Origin: Clostridium tepidiprofundi DSM 19306
Lineage (GTDB): Bacteria > Bacillota > Clostridia > Clostridiales > Clostridiaceae
NCBI RefSeq assembly: GCF_001594005.1
Contig: NZ_LTBA01000001.1
Location: forward strand, 248,001 to 312,000
Reading direction: 5' to 3'
Length of the DNA: 64,000 nt
The notes under the pieces are model-generated. The model saw only the letters and a program-made list of their open reading frames with translations, ran no database searches and was not told where the DNA came from. Of the stretch, positions 9,401 to 17,112 are shown in pieces; position 1 is the stretch's first letter, and the number at the start of each line of letters is the position of its first letter. The translations under genes and the position numbers were made by a program.

Positions 9401-10042
9401 CTTTTTAGCCTTCTCCATTTCATTTCTTAAAGGCTCTAATCTCTCCGAATAAGTACTTAAAATATCATTGATTCTAACCAAATTTTGTTCAGTATATTCA
9501 AGTCTTCTCTCTGCTTCTATTTTTCTGGTTTTAAATTTTACAATACCAGCTGCTTCTTCCATAAGTTTTCTTCTGTCTTCTGGCTTTCCATTCAATATAG
9601 CATCAATCTTACCTTGTCCAATTAGAGAATAACCTTCTTTACCAATACCAGTATCCATAAACAATTCTTGAATATCTTTTAATCTACATTTAGTATTATT
9701 AATAAAGTATTCACTTTCACCTGAACGGTAAAGCCTCCTTGTTATCTTAACATCTGAATAATCTATATCGAGTTCCTTTTGAACATTATCCAATACTAAA
9801 GAAACTTGAGCCAAACCTACCGGCTTTCTAAACTGGGTTCCTGCAAAAATTACATCTGACATTTTATCTCCTCTTAGACTTTTGACACTTTGCTCACCAA
9901 GCACCCATCTTACTGCATCAGAAATATTACTTTTTCCGCTTCCATTTGGTCCTACAACTGCGGTTATTCCCTTCTTAAATTCTAATTCTGTTTTATCAGC
10001 AAAAGATTTAAATCCTCTTATTTCTATTGATTTTAGAAACAT
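6473..10042 (-). CDS. smc: Chromosome segregation ATPase SMC
   Basis: SMC dimerises through a hinge and, with ScpA/ScpB, extrudes DNA loops to organise and segregate the chromosome. The 1189-residue protein has Walker A GPNGSGKSN (31-39), long coiled coils on both sides of a hinge at roughly 515-680, the signature NLMSGGEK in the C-terminal head and Walker B CILDEIEAALD. The length matches the family and no disruption is seen. A 32-residue membrane peptide gene precedes it and ftsY follows. scpA and scpB are not in the window. Confidence 0.98.
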   Translation of the reverse strand: MFLKSIEIRGFKSFADKTELEFKKGITAVVGPNGSGKSNISDAVRWVLGEQSVKSLRGDKMSDVIFAGTQFRKPVGLAQVSLVLDNVQKELDIDYSDVKITRRLYRSGESEYFINNTKCRLKDIQELFMDTGIGKEGYSLIGQGKIDAILNGKPEDRRKLMEEAAGIVKFKTRKIEAERRLEYTEQNLVRINDILSTYSERLEPLRNEMEKAKKFLKLSSELKNMEVNLLIDSIEKVEQKILNVKNEIDEANNLINSHIEEKDNLKHEKIEIEKEIEDFDTKISIEKQKYFDIKEMNQGILSDIKLLQEKIKNLSETIEKYDDELNNINNKKEIIKKNYDVESSTLSELQTYQNKLYQQIKDFEQKVDVLSTSIAKENNMLDRFKNKKVLLESELSKHNSDITLLNKDIEMLVSRKQKLEIDMNGYSNKLKINLSTKKNIKVEIDNISKTIDEIQTTIDLNNNNLSKYRRELSKKQKSNVDLNKEFQRIEANHSVLVNLNNQYEGYTRAVKQLMQHVNKGYVAGTKNKTFVLGEVIAVDKEYETAIEIALGAAISNIITDDDDVAKKLISYLKNRNLGRATFLPLNIIQGRKINNSGSVIKHNGVIGIASDLIKYDKKFVKAIEYVLGKVIIVNNMDNALEFAKSANYQYKIVTLGGELINPGGSLTGGSVYKKNTNVFSRKREIAYLENQKVIISNKLNDIKQEIIKYNNLISKLDEENLNLKDEIHFQNIELTKTQAKLTAIEQDNSNINNLLMDIRKEMKSINNEIHKNKRAISSINVEIKNKNLISDELKEKIENLELQLKDRLNNIESIKNDLTGIKIKKAKCDESVINKKQNIKRIENEILEYNTKYQKLIEEIHNSIKIKDMCIKELGEKKIKHMDTIQVIKDYEEKFESHDMQRLKLKEKANVNYEKLDKILAVIKNHENHLYKLQLNLTRFESEKEMLFSKLNNEMELTYAEALDLKKDIKDFNRLKLDISKTKKMISDMGFVNVGAIEEYKEVNEKHKFLSEQREDLITSKMEILDIINEMTEKMKVVFKQNFEKLRKYFDETFKELFKGGSADLILSDGDELNSNIEISVQPPGKKLQNINLMSGGEKVLSAIALLFAILKMKPTPFCILDEIEAALDDANVYRYAQFLRKFSGDIQFIVITHRKGTMEASDVLYGVTMEEKGVSKIVSVDLAEQLIS

Positions 10043-10061
10043 AAATATAGTCCCCTACTTT

Positions 10062-10160
10062 CTATCTTGCGAATACAGATAAAAGAGTTCCTAATATAAA
10101 AACTGCTAATGTCAAATACGCAAATACTTTTGTTGCAATTCTGCTCTGTTTCCTGTTCAT
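10062..10160 (-). CDS. 32-residue single-pass membrane peptide (DUF4044/Prli42-like)
   Basis: This short gene lies between the radical SAM gene and smc. It starts with ATG after a clear GGAGG (spacing six) and ends in TAG. The product is MNRKQSRIATK followed by a hydrophobic segment of about 18 residues and a short SVFAR tail: a positively charged cytoplasmic start and one membrane helix. The layout and length resemble the DUF4044/Prli42 mini-proteins of Firmicutes, one of which anchors the Listeria stressosome. No stressosome genes are visible here, so the function is unknown. The ribosome binding site and position support a real gene; the family link is tentative. Confidence 0.7.
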   Translation of the reverse strand: MNRKQSRIATKVFAYLTLAVFILGTLLSVFAR

Positions 10161-10205
10161 AATTTACCTCCAAATATATAAGTTTAATAATTAACCAAAC
10201 AGTAC

Positions 10206-11285
10206 TTAAAAGCTAAATCTTTTAGATGTATACTCTCTTAAAGAAGCAATTTTAAACACATCTCCAACCTCAATTACAATAGTTCCTCTATTAACATCCA
10301 TATCTTGCTTAATGTTTATTTTGTTAGAAGGTATTTTCTTCAGCATATCATTAAAGTATTTTTTACTATTTGCAAATAATTTAGAAACATCCTTACCATT
10401 GATGCGTAAATTAATATTGCAATTATTAAATTGATTTATTTCATCAAATAACATGTCATTCATCAAACTTCCTTCTACCAATTCACGAAAAGCAGGATGA
10501 AAAGGACCAGCGACAACTTCTGCATTAACATTTATCTCTTTTGTAGGTTGAAGCCCTATCCTTATAATATCTATACCCTCGTTCAAAAACATACCATAAA
10601 TAGTCTTGCATATATCGACAGCTTCTTCAATAGAATAAGGTTTATATATTCCCTTATCATACATTATTTCCATTGGAGTGTTTTTAACAATTATGGTAGG
10701 ATATATTCTGCATATATCAGGTTTCATTGAAATAATATTTTTAGCAGTTATAATATCCTTTTCAAAACTATCTCCTGGCAAACCAAGCATTATCTGATGC
10801 CCTAGCGTAAAACCATATTTTTTAATCAACTCAGAAGCATAAACAACATCATTTGCCGTATGTCCTCTCCCAGATTTAATCAAGACTTCTTCATCAAGAG
10901 ATTGTACACCTAATTCGATTATATCTACACAATATTTCTTTAAATTACTTAATATATATTCATCAATATAATCTGGCCTTGTAGAAAGCCTTATATAATC
11001 AACATATCCTAACTTTTTAAATCTTTTCGCTTCTTCAAGTAATTCATTCTGTTTATCAATAGGAATTGCCGTAAAAGTACCTCCAAAGAATGAAATCTCG
11101 ACCACAGCATTTGAAAACTTTTTTTTGTTTATTGTTTTTAAATAAGTCTCTACAGTTCTTTTAACAAAATGAGCATTAACCATTTCAGAAACACCTGTAA
11201 TTGTGTTTTGATTGCAAAATACACAATTATGCGGACAACCCTCATGTGGAACAAATATCGGTATTATATAGTGTCTATTGCTCAT
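10206..11285 (-). CDS. Elp3-like radical SAM protein of unknown substrate
   Basis: The 359-residue protein has the radical SAM cluster motif as CPHNCVFC near residues 17-24, followed by conserved elements such as EISFFGGTFTAI and IELGVQSLDEEVL that recall Elp3/HemN-type enzymes. It would bind a [4Fe-4S] cluster and S-adenosylmethionine. No second cluster or acetyltransferase domain is present, so it is not full-length Elp3. It is widely found beside rnc and smc in clostridia, but I know no established reaction. Its start overlaps the rnc end by 11 bases, which suggests co-translation. Confidence 0.85.
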   Translation of the reverse strand: MSNRHYIIPIFVPHEGCPHNCVFCNQNTITGVSEMVNAHFVKRTVETYLKTINKKKFSNAVVEISFFGGTFTAIPIDKQNELLEEAKRFKKLGYVDYIRLSTRPDYIDEYILSNLKKYCVDIIELGVQSLDEEVLIKSGRGHTANDVVYASELIKKYGFTLGHQIMLGLPGDSFEKDIITAKNIISMKPDICRIYPTIIVKNTPMEIMYDKGIYKPYSIEEAVDICKTIYGMFLNEGIDIIRIGLQPTKEINVNAEVVAGPFHPAFRELVEGSLMNDMLFDEINQFNNCNINLRINGKDVSKLFANSKKYFNDMLKKIPSNKINIKQDMDVNRGTIVIEVGDVFKIASLREYTSKRFSF

Positions 11286-11988
11286 TTTTCCCCTCCAAAT
11301 CCAATACTACTTTCTTTGCTGCATTTTGTTCAGCATCCTTTTTAGAATATCCTGTTCCAAAACCTAAACAATTATCGTTCACATTTATTTCAACATAAAA
11401 TTTAGGTCTATGTGCAGGACCTTCTATGTTTAAAAGATTATAGTTAATAGAAACCTCTCCATTTCTTTGAAGCATTTCTTGTAACTTAGTTTTATAATCC
11501 AATACAATTTCATCTCTACTAGCCTTTTTAATGAGTTCCTTAAAATTATCGATTATAAACTTTCTAGTAACATCAATTCCCTTGTCTTTATATACTGCCG
11601 CAATCACAGCTTCAACACAATCCGCTAATATTGAAGTTCTTGTTCTTCCACCTGTTGCTTCTTCTCCTTTGCTCATTATAATGTAATTTCCCAAATTCCA
11701 CATTTCAGCAATTTCAAATAATGAATTTTCGCATACAATTAGTGCTCTCAGCTTAGTCAAATCCCCTTCAGATTTGTCTTTGAAGTTATTAAATAAATAC
11801 TCTGAAATTATAAGTTCCAAAACTGCATCACCAAGATATTCTAATCTTTCATTATACTTTATGCCTCTTCTTTCATTTGCAAAAGAACTATGTGTTAATG
11901 CTATTTTTATTATATTTTTATCATTAAATTTAATATTTATTTCTTCTTCAAACTTACTTATTATATCTTCTATACTGCTCACTTTCAT
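11275..11988 (-). CDS. rnc: Ribonuclease III
   Basis: RNase III cleaves double-stranded RNA, including rRNA precursors. The 237-residue protein has the catalytic signature ERLEYLGDAVLEL (47-59) with its acidic residues, a second acidic stretch ILADCVEAVIAAVY (about 116-129) and a C-terminal dsRNA-binding domain (DYKTKLQEMLQ through GYSKKDAEQNAAKKV). It begins with ATG after a GGAG-like site, and its stop overlaps the radical SAM start. It sits between acpP and smc as in most Firmicutes. Confidence 0.97.
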   Translation of the reverse strand: MKVSSIEDIISKFEEEINIKFNDKNIIKIALTHSSFANERRGIKYNERLEYLGDAVLELIISEYLFNNFKDKSEGDLTKLRALIVCENSLFEIAEMWNLGNYIIMSKGEEATGGRTRTSILADCVEAVIAAVYKDKGIDVTRKFIIDNFKELIKKASRDEIVLDYKTKLQEMLQRNGEVSINYNLLNIEGPAHRPKFYVEINVNDNCLGFGTGYSKKDAEQNAAKKVVLDLEGKNEQ

Positions 11989-12023
11989 TTCTCCTTAAGA
12001 AAAAAATCATTAATTAGAATTTA

Positions 12024-12043
12024 AAATCCCGCCTAAGCGGGAC
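12024..12043 (-). terminator. Terminator after acpP
   Basis: On the minus strand a GC-rich hairpin (TCCCGC, four-base loop, GCGGGA) directly follows the acpP stop codon and is followed by TTTTAAATTC. It should reduce readthrough from acpP into rnc. Confidence 0.7.
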
Positions 12044-12046
12044 TAA

Positions 12047-12280
12047 TTACTCTTCAACACGAGACTTAATGTATTCAACTACATCTCCAACAGTTGAAAC
12101 CTTTTCAGCATCTTCATCTGGAATTTCAATGTCGAATTCTTCTTCAAGAGCCATTATTAACTCTACAACATCTAAAGAATCAGCACCTAAGTCATCTATA
12201 AAAGATGAATCCAAATTAATCTCCTCTTCATCCACATTTAATTGATCAATTATAACGTTTTTTACTTTTTCTAAAACCAT
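12047..12280 (-). CDS. acpP: Acyl carrier protein
   Basis: ACP carries growing acyl chains on a phosphopantetheine arm. The 77-residue acidic protein has the attachment motif DSLDVVE with Ser35 as the modified residue. The start chosen (MVLEKVKNV) has GGGAGG seven bases upstream; an in-frame ATG five codons earlier overlaps that site and is not used. Its own promoter and terminator suggest an independently expressed, abundant product. The fabD and fabG genes that often flank acpP are absent here. Confidence 0.96.
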   Translation of the reverse strand: MVLEKVKNVIIDQLNVDEEEINLDSSFIDDLGADSLDVVELIMALEEEFDIEIPDEDAEKVSTVGDVVEYIKSRVEE

Positions 12281-12326
12281 AAATTTACCTCCCATAATAA
12301 TCAGATATATAAATTCCTCTACATAA

Positions 12327-12355
12327 ATATTAATATGTTTAAGTTATTTTATCAA
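12327..12355 (-). promoter_or_regulatory. Sigma-A promoter of acpP
   Basis: Minus-strand TTGATA, 17-base spacer, TATT-side box TAATAT, located between the plsX stop and the acpP ribosome binding site. The spacing is ideal and the boxes near consensus. Confidence 0.6.
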
Positions 12356-12404
12356 CTATAAATTTTTTAATTATATAAAAATATAGTTTACAAAAATTAA
12401 GTTT

Positions 12405-13409
12405 TTATTCAAATTCATTATTTATTTCTTCTAATTCACTTTTAATACTCTCAATTATTTTATTATTATAATATTTTACACTTTGAGCAATAGCATTTTT
12501 AATAGCCTTAGCATCAGAACTTCCATGTGCTTTTATACAAATTCCATCTACACCTAAAAATGCAGCACCTCCATACTCTTTATAGTCAAAATCTTTAGCT
12601 ATCTTCTTAAATACTGGTTTTAACATCAATCCACCTATTTTACCTCTAAATGAAGATAACATTTCCTTTTTTATTATGCTAAATAGATTCATTGAAACTC
12701 CTTCATACATTTTTAATACGGTATTTCCAACAAATCCATCACAAACCAACACATTTACATTACCTGTAGAAATTTCTCTAGCTTCAACATTACCAACAAA
12801 ATTAAATTTCATTTGTTTTAACATATTGTAAGTCTCTTTAGTGAGCTCATTACCCTTTCCTTCTTCTGTACCTATATTAACCAATCCTATGGTAGGATTA
12901 TCAACACCCATAATTTTTTTGAAATATATATCGCCCATCAATGCAAACTGTATCAAATTTTTAGGTTTACATTCTGCATTTGCACCACAATCAATCACCA
13001 TAAAAGGTGCATTTTTCCCTGGCATAACTGGTGCCAATGCTGGTCTATTTATACCTTTAATTCTCCCTACTATTAGAGTCGCACCAGTAAGAAACGCTCC
13101 AGTACTACCCGCAGATATTACAGCATTAGCCTCGCCGTTTTTAACCATATAGAGTGCTTTACTTAACGATGAATTTTTTTTTCTCCTAACAGCCATTGCA
13201 GGATGTTCTTCTGGGCTAATTACTTCCCTAGCATCTACAATGGTTATTTTATTAGTATTAACATTATATTTTTTCAGTTCTTTACTTATAAGTTCTTTAG
13301 GACCTGTTATAAAAATTTCTATATCATACTCTTTTTGTGCTAATACGCATCCTTCTACAATTGCATTTGGACAATTATCTCCGCCCATTCCATCTACAAC
13401 AATTCTCAC
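12405..13409 (-). CDS. plsX: Phosphate acyltransferase PlsX
   Basis: PlsX converts acyl-ACP and phosphate to acyl-phosphate, the acyl donor for PlsY in phosphatidic acid synthesis. The protein begins [14 protein letters not shown], the family hallmark, and contains [19 protein letters not shown] and [16 protein letters not shown] chose the GTG giving this start (334 residues); a GTG three codons upstream is also open. It lies between rpmF and acpP. FakA, encoded at 23.5-25.1 kb, makes the same acyl-phosphate from free fatty acids. Confidence 0.96.
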   Translation of the reverse strand: MRIVVDGMGGDNCPNAIVEGCVLAQKEYDIEIFITGPKELISKELKKYNVNTNKITIVDAREVISPEEHPAMAVRRKKNSSLSKALYMVKNGEANAVISAGSTGAFLTGATLIVGRIKGINRPALAPVMPGKNAPFMVIDCGANAECKPKNLIQFALMGDIYFKKIMGVDNPTIGLVNIGTEEGKGNELTKETYNMLKQMKFNFVGNVEAREISTGNVNVLVCDGFVGNTVLKMYEGVSMNLFSIIKKEMLSSFRGKIGGLMLKPVFKKIAKDFDYKEYGGAAFLGVDGICIKAHGSSDAKAIKNAIAQSVKYYNNKIIESIKSELEEINNEFE

Positions 13410-13516
13410 AATTACCACTCTCTTTCCAAAAATGAAATAATAATATAATTATATATCATTTTGTTTGTTTTATCCATATAAATAAAATACTCATTCAACA
13501 GAAACGGGCAAAGAAA

Positions 13517-13538
13517 AAGAAAGTCTTTCGACTTTCTT
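13517..13538 (-). terminator. Terminator after rpmF
   Basis: Minus-strand stem AAGAAAGTC / GACTTTCTT with a GAAA tetraloop immediately after the rpmF stop, followed by TTTCTTT. This is a typical intrinsic terminator. Confidence 0.75.
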
Positions 13539-13539
13539 A

Positions 13540-13722
13540 TTATTCATTAGCTGCAACAACTTCTGTGTTTTTGTAATATCCACAATTCTTACATACTCTA
13601 TGAGCTAATTTCATTTCATGACATTGAGGACATTCTACTATTCCAGGCATAGTTGCCTTGAAATTAGAAGCTCTTCTTTGATCTCTTCTTCCTCTTGAAG
13701 TTTTTCTCTTTGGATGAGCCAT
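13540..13722 (-). CDS. rpmF: 50S ribosomal protein L32 (zinc-binding form)
   Basis: The 60-residue bL32 begins MAHPKRKTSRGRRDQRR and keeps both zinc-ribbon pairs, CPQC and CKNC, so it is the Zn-dependent form. A GGAGGTG ribosome binding site precedes the ATG. It is downstream of the YceD-family gene, the widespread yceD-rpmF-plsX order, and is followed by a terminator. Confidence 0.98.
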   Translation of the reverse strand: MAHPKRKTSRGRRDQRRASNFKATMPGIVECPQCHEMKLAHRVCKNCGYYKNTEVVAANE

Positions 13723-13755
13723 TATAACACCTCCTTAATAAGTGCAACAAATGTA

Positions 13756-14286
13756 TTAATTATTTTTAAATAAATCCTTCAATTTAGCAAATCTAGGATC
13801 AAAATTATCTTCTTCATTTTCTTCTAAATCAAAGTTATGATTCTGTTTACAATTGCAAGAAACATAATTAAGATTTACGCCACAATAAGGACATAGACCT
13901 TTACAATCCTCTCTGCAGAGCCTTTTAAATGGAAGTTCAAAAATAATACACGATTCAATAATTGAATCAAATTCAATTTCTTCTGAGTCAATAAAAATAT
14001 GTTCATCCGATAATTTAACATCTGATGTAAATGAAACCTCTAATGGTTCATCAAATGCATGCTTGAATCTCTCCAGACATCTTGAGCAATTCAAAATCAA
14101 CTCAGTTTTTATTTGACCTTTGAATTCAATTACATCGCCACTTTTGCTAAAACTTCCAGTAATAACAACTGGTTTAGAAAAGTCAATATACTCACTTCCA
14201 TCAAAAAATTTTTCTTTTTCAAATTCAATATGAATATTTTTTTTAAGCTCTTGTCCTCTAAGCAATTTAGATAAATCAATCAACAT
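13756..14286 (-). CDS. YceD-family (DUF177) protein
   Basis: YceD/DUF177 proteins are encoded upstream of rpmF in most bacteria; plant and E. coli relatives have been linked to 23S rRNA accumulation or processing, but the molecular role is not settled. This 176-residue protein has a CSRC pair in the middle and a cysteine cluster near the end (CREDCKGLCPYCGVNLN, then CNC) that probably binds zinc. The start used is the ATG giving MLIDLSKLLRG, six bases after GAGGG; a TTG two codons earlier is less likely. Confidence 0.9.
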   Translation of the reverse strand: MLIDLSKLLRGQELKKNIHIEFEKEKFFDGSEYIDFSKPVVITGSFSKSGDVIEFKGQIKTELILNCSRCLERFKHAFDEPLEVSFTSDVKLSDEHIFIDSEEIEFDSIIESCIIFELPFKRLCREDCKGLCPYCGVNLNYVSCNCKQNHNFDLEENEEDNFDPRFAKLKDLFKNN

Positions 14287-14398
14287 AGTCAACCCTCATT
14301 TGTATGTACTTTCTTCATAACTTTTTTAGAAGCAATGAATTCAAACATAAGTTATTATATAAATAATAATAAAAAAAGTCAAGTTAATTAGCTTATAA

Positions 14399-14434
14399 AA
14401 TTATTCTGGGCAGTAAAATCTGCCCAAAATAATA
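14399..14434 (-). terminator. Terminator after ackA
   Basis: Minus-strand hairpin TTATT.TGGGCAG / CTGCCCA.AATAA with a six-base loop, followed by TTTTATAAG, about 40 bases beyond the ackA stop. It should end the pta-ackA transcript. Confidence 0.75.
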
Positions 14435-14472
14435 ATATTTAAAAATAATATTAATAGATTATTTTGATATTT

Positions 14473-15663
14473 CTATTTTACTAATTCTAATGTATCTCTT
14501 GCTATCATCAATTCTTCATTTGTTGGTATTACAAACACCTTTATTTTAGAATCATCAGTACTTATTTCAACAGCTTTACCTCTAATATTATTCTTTTCTT
14601 TATCTATTTCAATTCCCATAAATTCTAAACCTTTGCATATTTCTTTACGAGATTCTTTAGAATTTTCTCCAAGACCTGCTGTAAATACAATAGCATCTAC
14701 ACCGTCCATCGCTGCTGCATATTCACCAATATATTTTTTCACTCTGTAATGGAATAAATCTAATGCAAGCTGTGCTCTATGATTTCCACTTTCAGCCGCA
14801 GCCTCTATATCTCTGAAGTCACTGCTAACACCAGAAACTCCAAGCACTCCTGATTTCTTATTCATAACTTTATCAACCTCTTCAGCTGATAAATTTTCTT
14901 CCCTCATTAGAAAAGGAATTATTGCAGGATCTAAATCGCCACATCTTGTACCCATTACTAATCCTTCAAGTGGTGTAAATCCCATTGATGTATCAACAGA
15001 TTTACCATTTTTAATTGCTGTACAACTTGCTCCATTGCCTAAATGACAAGTTATTATTTTTAAATCTTCTATACTTTTGCCCATCATTTCTGCAGCTGCA
15101 AGTGAAACAAATTTATGAGAAGTACCGTGGAAACCATATCTTCTAATACTGTGCTTTTCATAGTATTCATATGGTAATGCATACATATATGCATGCTCTG
15201 GCATAGTTTGATGAAATGCTGTATCAAAAACTGCAACCATAGGAGTATTAGGCATTAATTTTTTACATGCATTAATACCAATAATATTTGCTGGATTATG
15301 AAGTGGTGCAAGCTTAGCACATTCCTCCAAGTTATTCATAACATCATCATCTATAATAACAGATCTATCATATTTTTCTCCACCATGAACAACTCTATGT
15401 CCAACTGCTGATATTTCTGACATGTCAGAAATCACTCCATGAGTACTATCAACTAGAGCTCCTAATACAAGCTCAACAGCCACCTGATGATCTTTCATAG
15501 GTTTCTCTATTATGTATTTTTCATCATTAACTTTTTGAGTTAGTATTGAACCTTCAATTCCTATTCTTTCCACAAGTCCTTTCGCAAGAACTTTCTCATT
15601 TTCCATATCAATTAACTGATATTTTAATGATGAACTTCCACAATTAATAACTAATATTTTCAT
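14473..15663 (-). CDS. ackA: Acetate kinase
   Basis: AckA converts acetyl phosphate and ADP to acetate and ATP, the last ATP-yielding step of clostridial acetate fermentation. The 396-residue protein begins [17 protein letters not shown], contains [29 protein letters not shown] and FTAGLGENS, all family signatures including the phosphate-binding and catalytic residues. The ATG is eight bases after GGAGG. It is 28 bases downstream of pta, with which it forms one operon. Confidence 0.98.
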   Translation of the reverse strand: MKILVINCGSSSLKYQLIDMENEKVLAKGLVERIGIEGSILTQKVNDEKYIIEKPMKDHQVAVELVLGALVDSTHGVISDMSEISAVGHRVVHGGEKYDRSVIIDDDVMNNLEECAKLAPLHNPANIIGINACKKLMPNTPMVAVFDTAFHQTMPEHAYMYALPYEYYEKHSIRRYGFHGTSHKFVSLAAAEMMGKSIEDLKIITCHLGNGASCTAIKNGKSVDTSMGFTPLEGLVMGTRCGDLDPAIIPFLMREENLSAEEVDKVMNKKSGVLGVSGVSSDFRDIEAAAESGNHRAQLALDLFHYRVKKYIGEYAAAMDGVDAIVFTAGLGENSKESRKEICKGLEFMGIEIDKEKNNIRGKAVEISTDDSKIKVFVIPTNEELMIARDTLELVK

Positions 15664-15691
15664 CACTTTGTCCTCCTTAAATAAATTTATG

Positions 15692-16690
15692 TTATTTGCT
15701 TTGCGCTTGAACCGCTGTTACCGCAACCACATTTACTATATCTTCTGGACTGCATCCTCTAGATAAATCATTTATTGGCTTAGCAAATCCTTGACAGATC
15801 GGTCCAATTGCCTCAGCTTTAGCAAATCTTTGTACTAGTTTGTAACCAATATTACCAGCTTGTAAATCAGGGAATACTAAAACATTTGCACTTCCAGCAA
15901 CTTTGCTGTTTGGTGCTTTTTGTGCTGCAACTTTTGGAACAATAGCTGCATCTAATTGTAATTCACCATCAATCATAATATCACTTCTTTGTTCTTTAGC
16001 TATTTCAGTTGCTTTTTTCACCTTATCAACTAATTCGTGACTGGCACTTCCCATTGTTGAAAATGATAACATTGCTACCTTTGGCTCTATTTTAGCTAGT
16101 CCTCTTGCACTTTCAGCTGTCGAAATAGCTATAGAAGCTAATTGTTCAGCTGTAGGATTCGGATTAACTGCACAATCTGCAAATAGTAAAAATCCATTTT
16201 CTCCATATTCACAGTTTGGAACTTCCATTAAGAAGAAACTTGATACAGCATTAATTCCTGGAGCTGTTTTTATTATTTGAAGTCCTGGTCTTAATAAATC
16301 ACCTGTTGTATGAATTGCTCCTGAAACCATACCATCAGCATCATCTAATTTTACCATCATAGTTCCATAATACACAGTATCTAGAACCATCTTTTCTGCT
16401 TTATCTATAGTTACTCCTTTATGTTTCCTCAATTCATAAAGAGCTTTAGCATATTCGCTAGTTTTTTTAGATGTCTCAGGATTAACAATTTCAATTCCAC
16501 TTATATCTACATTTAACTCTTTAGCTTTTTCATTAATTACATCTTCTGAACCAACTAATATCAATTCAGCTAATCCTTCATTTTTTATTTTTTCAGCAGC
16601 AACTAAAGTTCTTTCCTCTTCTCCTTCAGGAAGAACTATTCTTTTTTTATCTGCTTTAGCCATGTCATAAATTTTTTTCATGAGTTCCAT
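15692..16690 (-). CDS. pta: Phosphate acetyltransferase
   Basis: Pta makes acetyl phosphate from acetyl-CoA. The 332-residue short form shows [13 protein letters not shown] near the N-terminus, [16 protein letters not shown], and [23 protein letters not shown] with AIGPICQGF, all typical of Pta. The ATG giving [12 protein letters not shown] is preceded by AAAGGAG; an upstream open stretch of 20 codons has no ribosome binding site. A near-consensus promoter lies 40-70 bases upstream. ackA follows in the same operon. Confidence 0.97.
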   Translation of the reverse strand: MELMKKIYDMAKADKKRIVLPEGEEERTLVAAEKIKNEGLAELILVGSEDVINEKAKELNVDISGIEIVNPETSKKTSEYAKALYELRKHKGVTIDKAEKMVLDTVYYGTMMVKLDDADGMVSGAIHTTGDLLRPGLQIIKTAPGINAVSSFFLMEVPNCEYGENGFLLFADCAVNPNPTAEQLASIAISTAESARGLAKIEPKVAMLSFSTMGSASHELVDKVKKATEIAKEQRSDIMIDGELQLDAAIVPKVAAQKAPNSKVAGSANVLVFPDLQAGNIGYKLVQRFAKAEAIGPICQGFAKPINDLSRGCSPEDIVNVVAVTAVQAQSK

Positions 16691-16728
16691 AATTATTACT
16701 CCTTTCAAACTTTTAGGATTACATAAAT

Positions 16729-16757
16729 AATATAATCTTTTGATACACATATTTCAA
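16729..16757 (-). promoter_or_regulatory. Sigma-A promoter of pta-ackA
   Basis: Minus-strand TTGAAA, 17-base spacer, TATATT, ending about 40 bases before the pta start codon. Both boxes are one or two changes from consensus. Confidence 0.65.
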
Positions 16758-17112
16758 GTAAAATATTAAAATAAAACATTAAATTATAGATTTAGTATAA
16801 CACACAATGTATATTTTAATTTGTTATATATTTAACATACTTATATGTATTAACATTATCAAATTATATATATTATTCTTTAAACGAGCAAAATTCATTA
16901 CAATATATTACAAATGACTTTACAACTCAGTTTGTAATATTGAATTTTATCATTTTCATGTACTATATGATGCTTGGAAATCGCACTAAAATGTTGTTTT
17001 ACATTTAATGGATTGAAATTTGCTCATTTATAGAAATTTTATATATTATTTATACAAATTTGTGATATTATAATATATAACCATTAAATAATAATTACTG
17101 GAGGTAACTTAT
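16758..17112. other. Divergent pta/tmcAL intergenic region with competing inverted repeats
   Basis: This 355-bp gap separates the pta promoter from tmcAL. One long inverted repeat runs 16891-16947: AAATTCA, a seven-base bulge, ATATTACAAA, a 16-base loop, TTTGTAATAT and TGAATTT. A second near-perfect pair links GAGCAAAATTCA (16886-16897) to TGAAATTTGCTC (17014-17025). Both use the same AAATTCA segment, so the two helices exclude each other. A TATAAT box without a convincing -35 lies at about 17070-17085, shortly before the tmcAL ribosome binding site. No open frame with a ribosome binding site was seen. Confidence 0.5.

Noticed and set aside
10206-11285. HemN-type coproporphyrinogen oxidase
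   Set aside because: Only the radical SAM core is shared; the HemN C-terminal domain and the heme gene context are missing.
16758-17112. A known riboswitch (c-di-GMP, TPP, T-box, preQ1) in the pta/tmcAL gap
   Set aside because: None of their conserved cores is present; only unassigned inverted repeats are seen.
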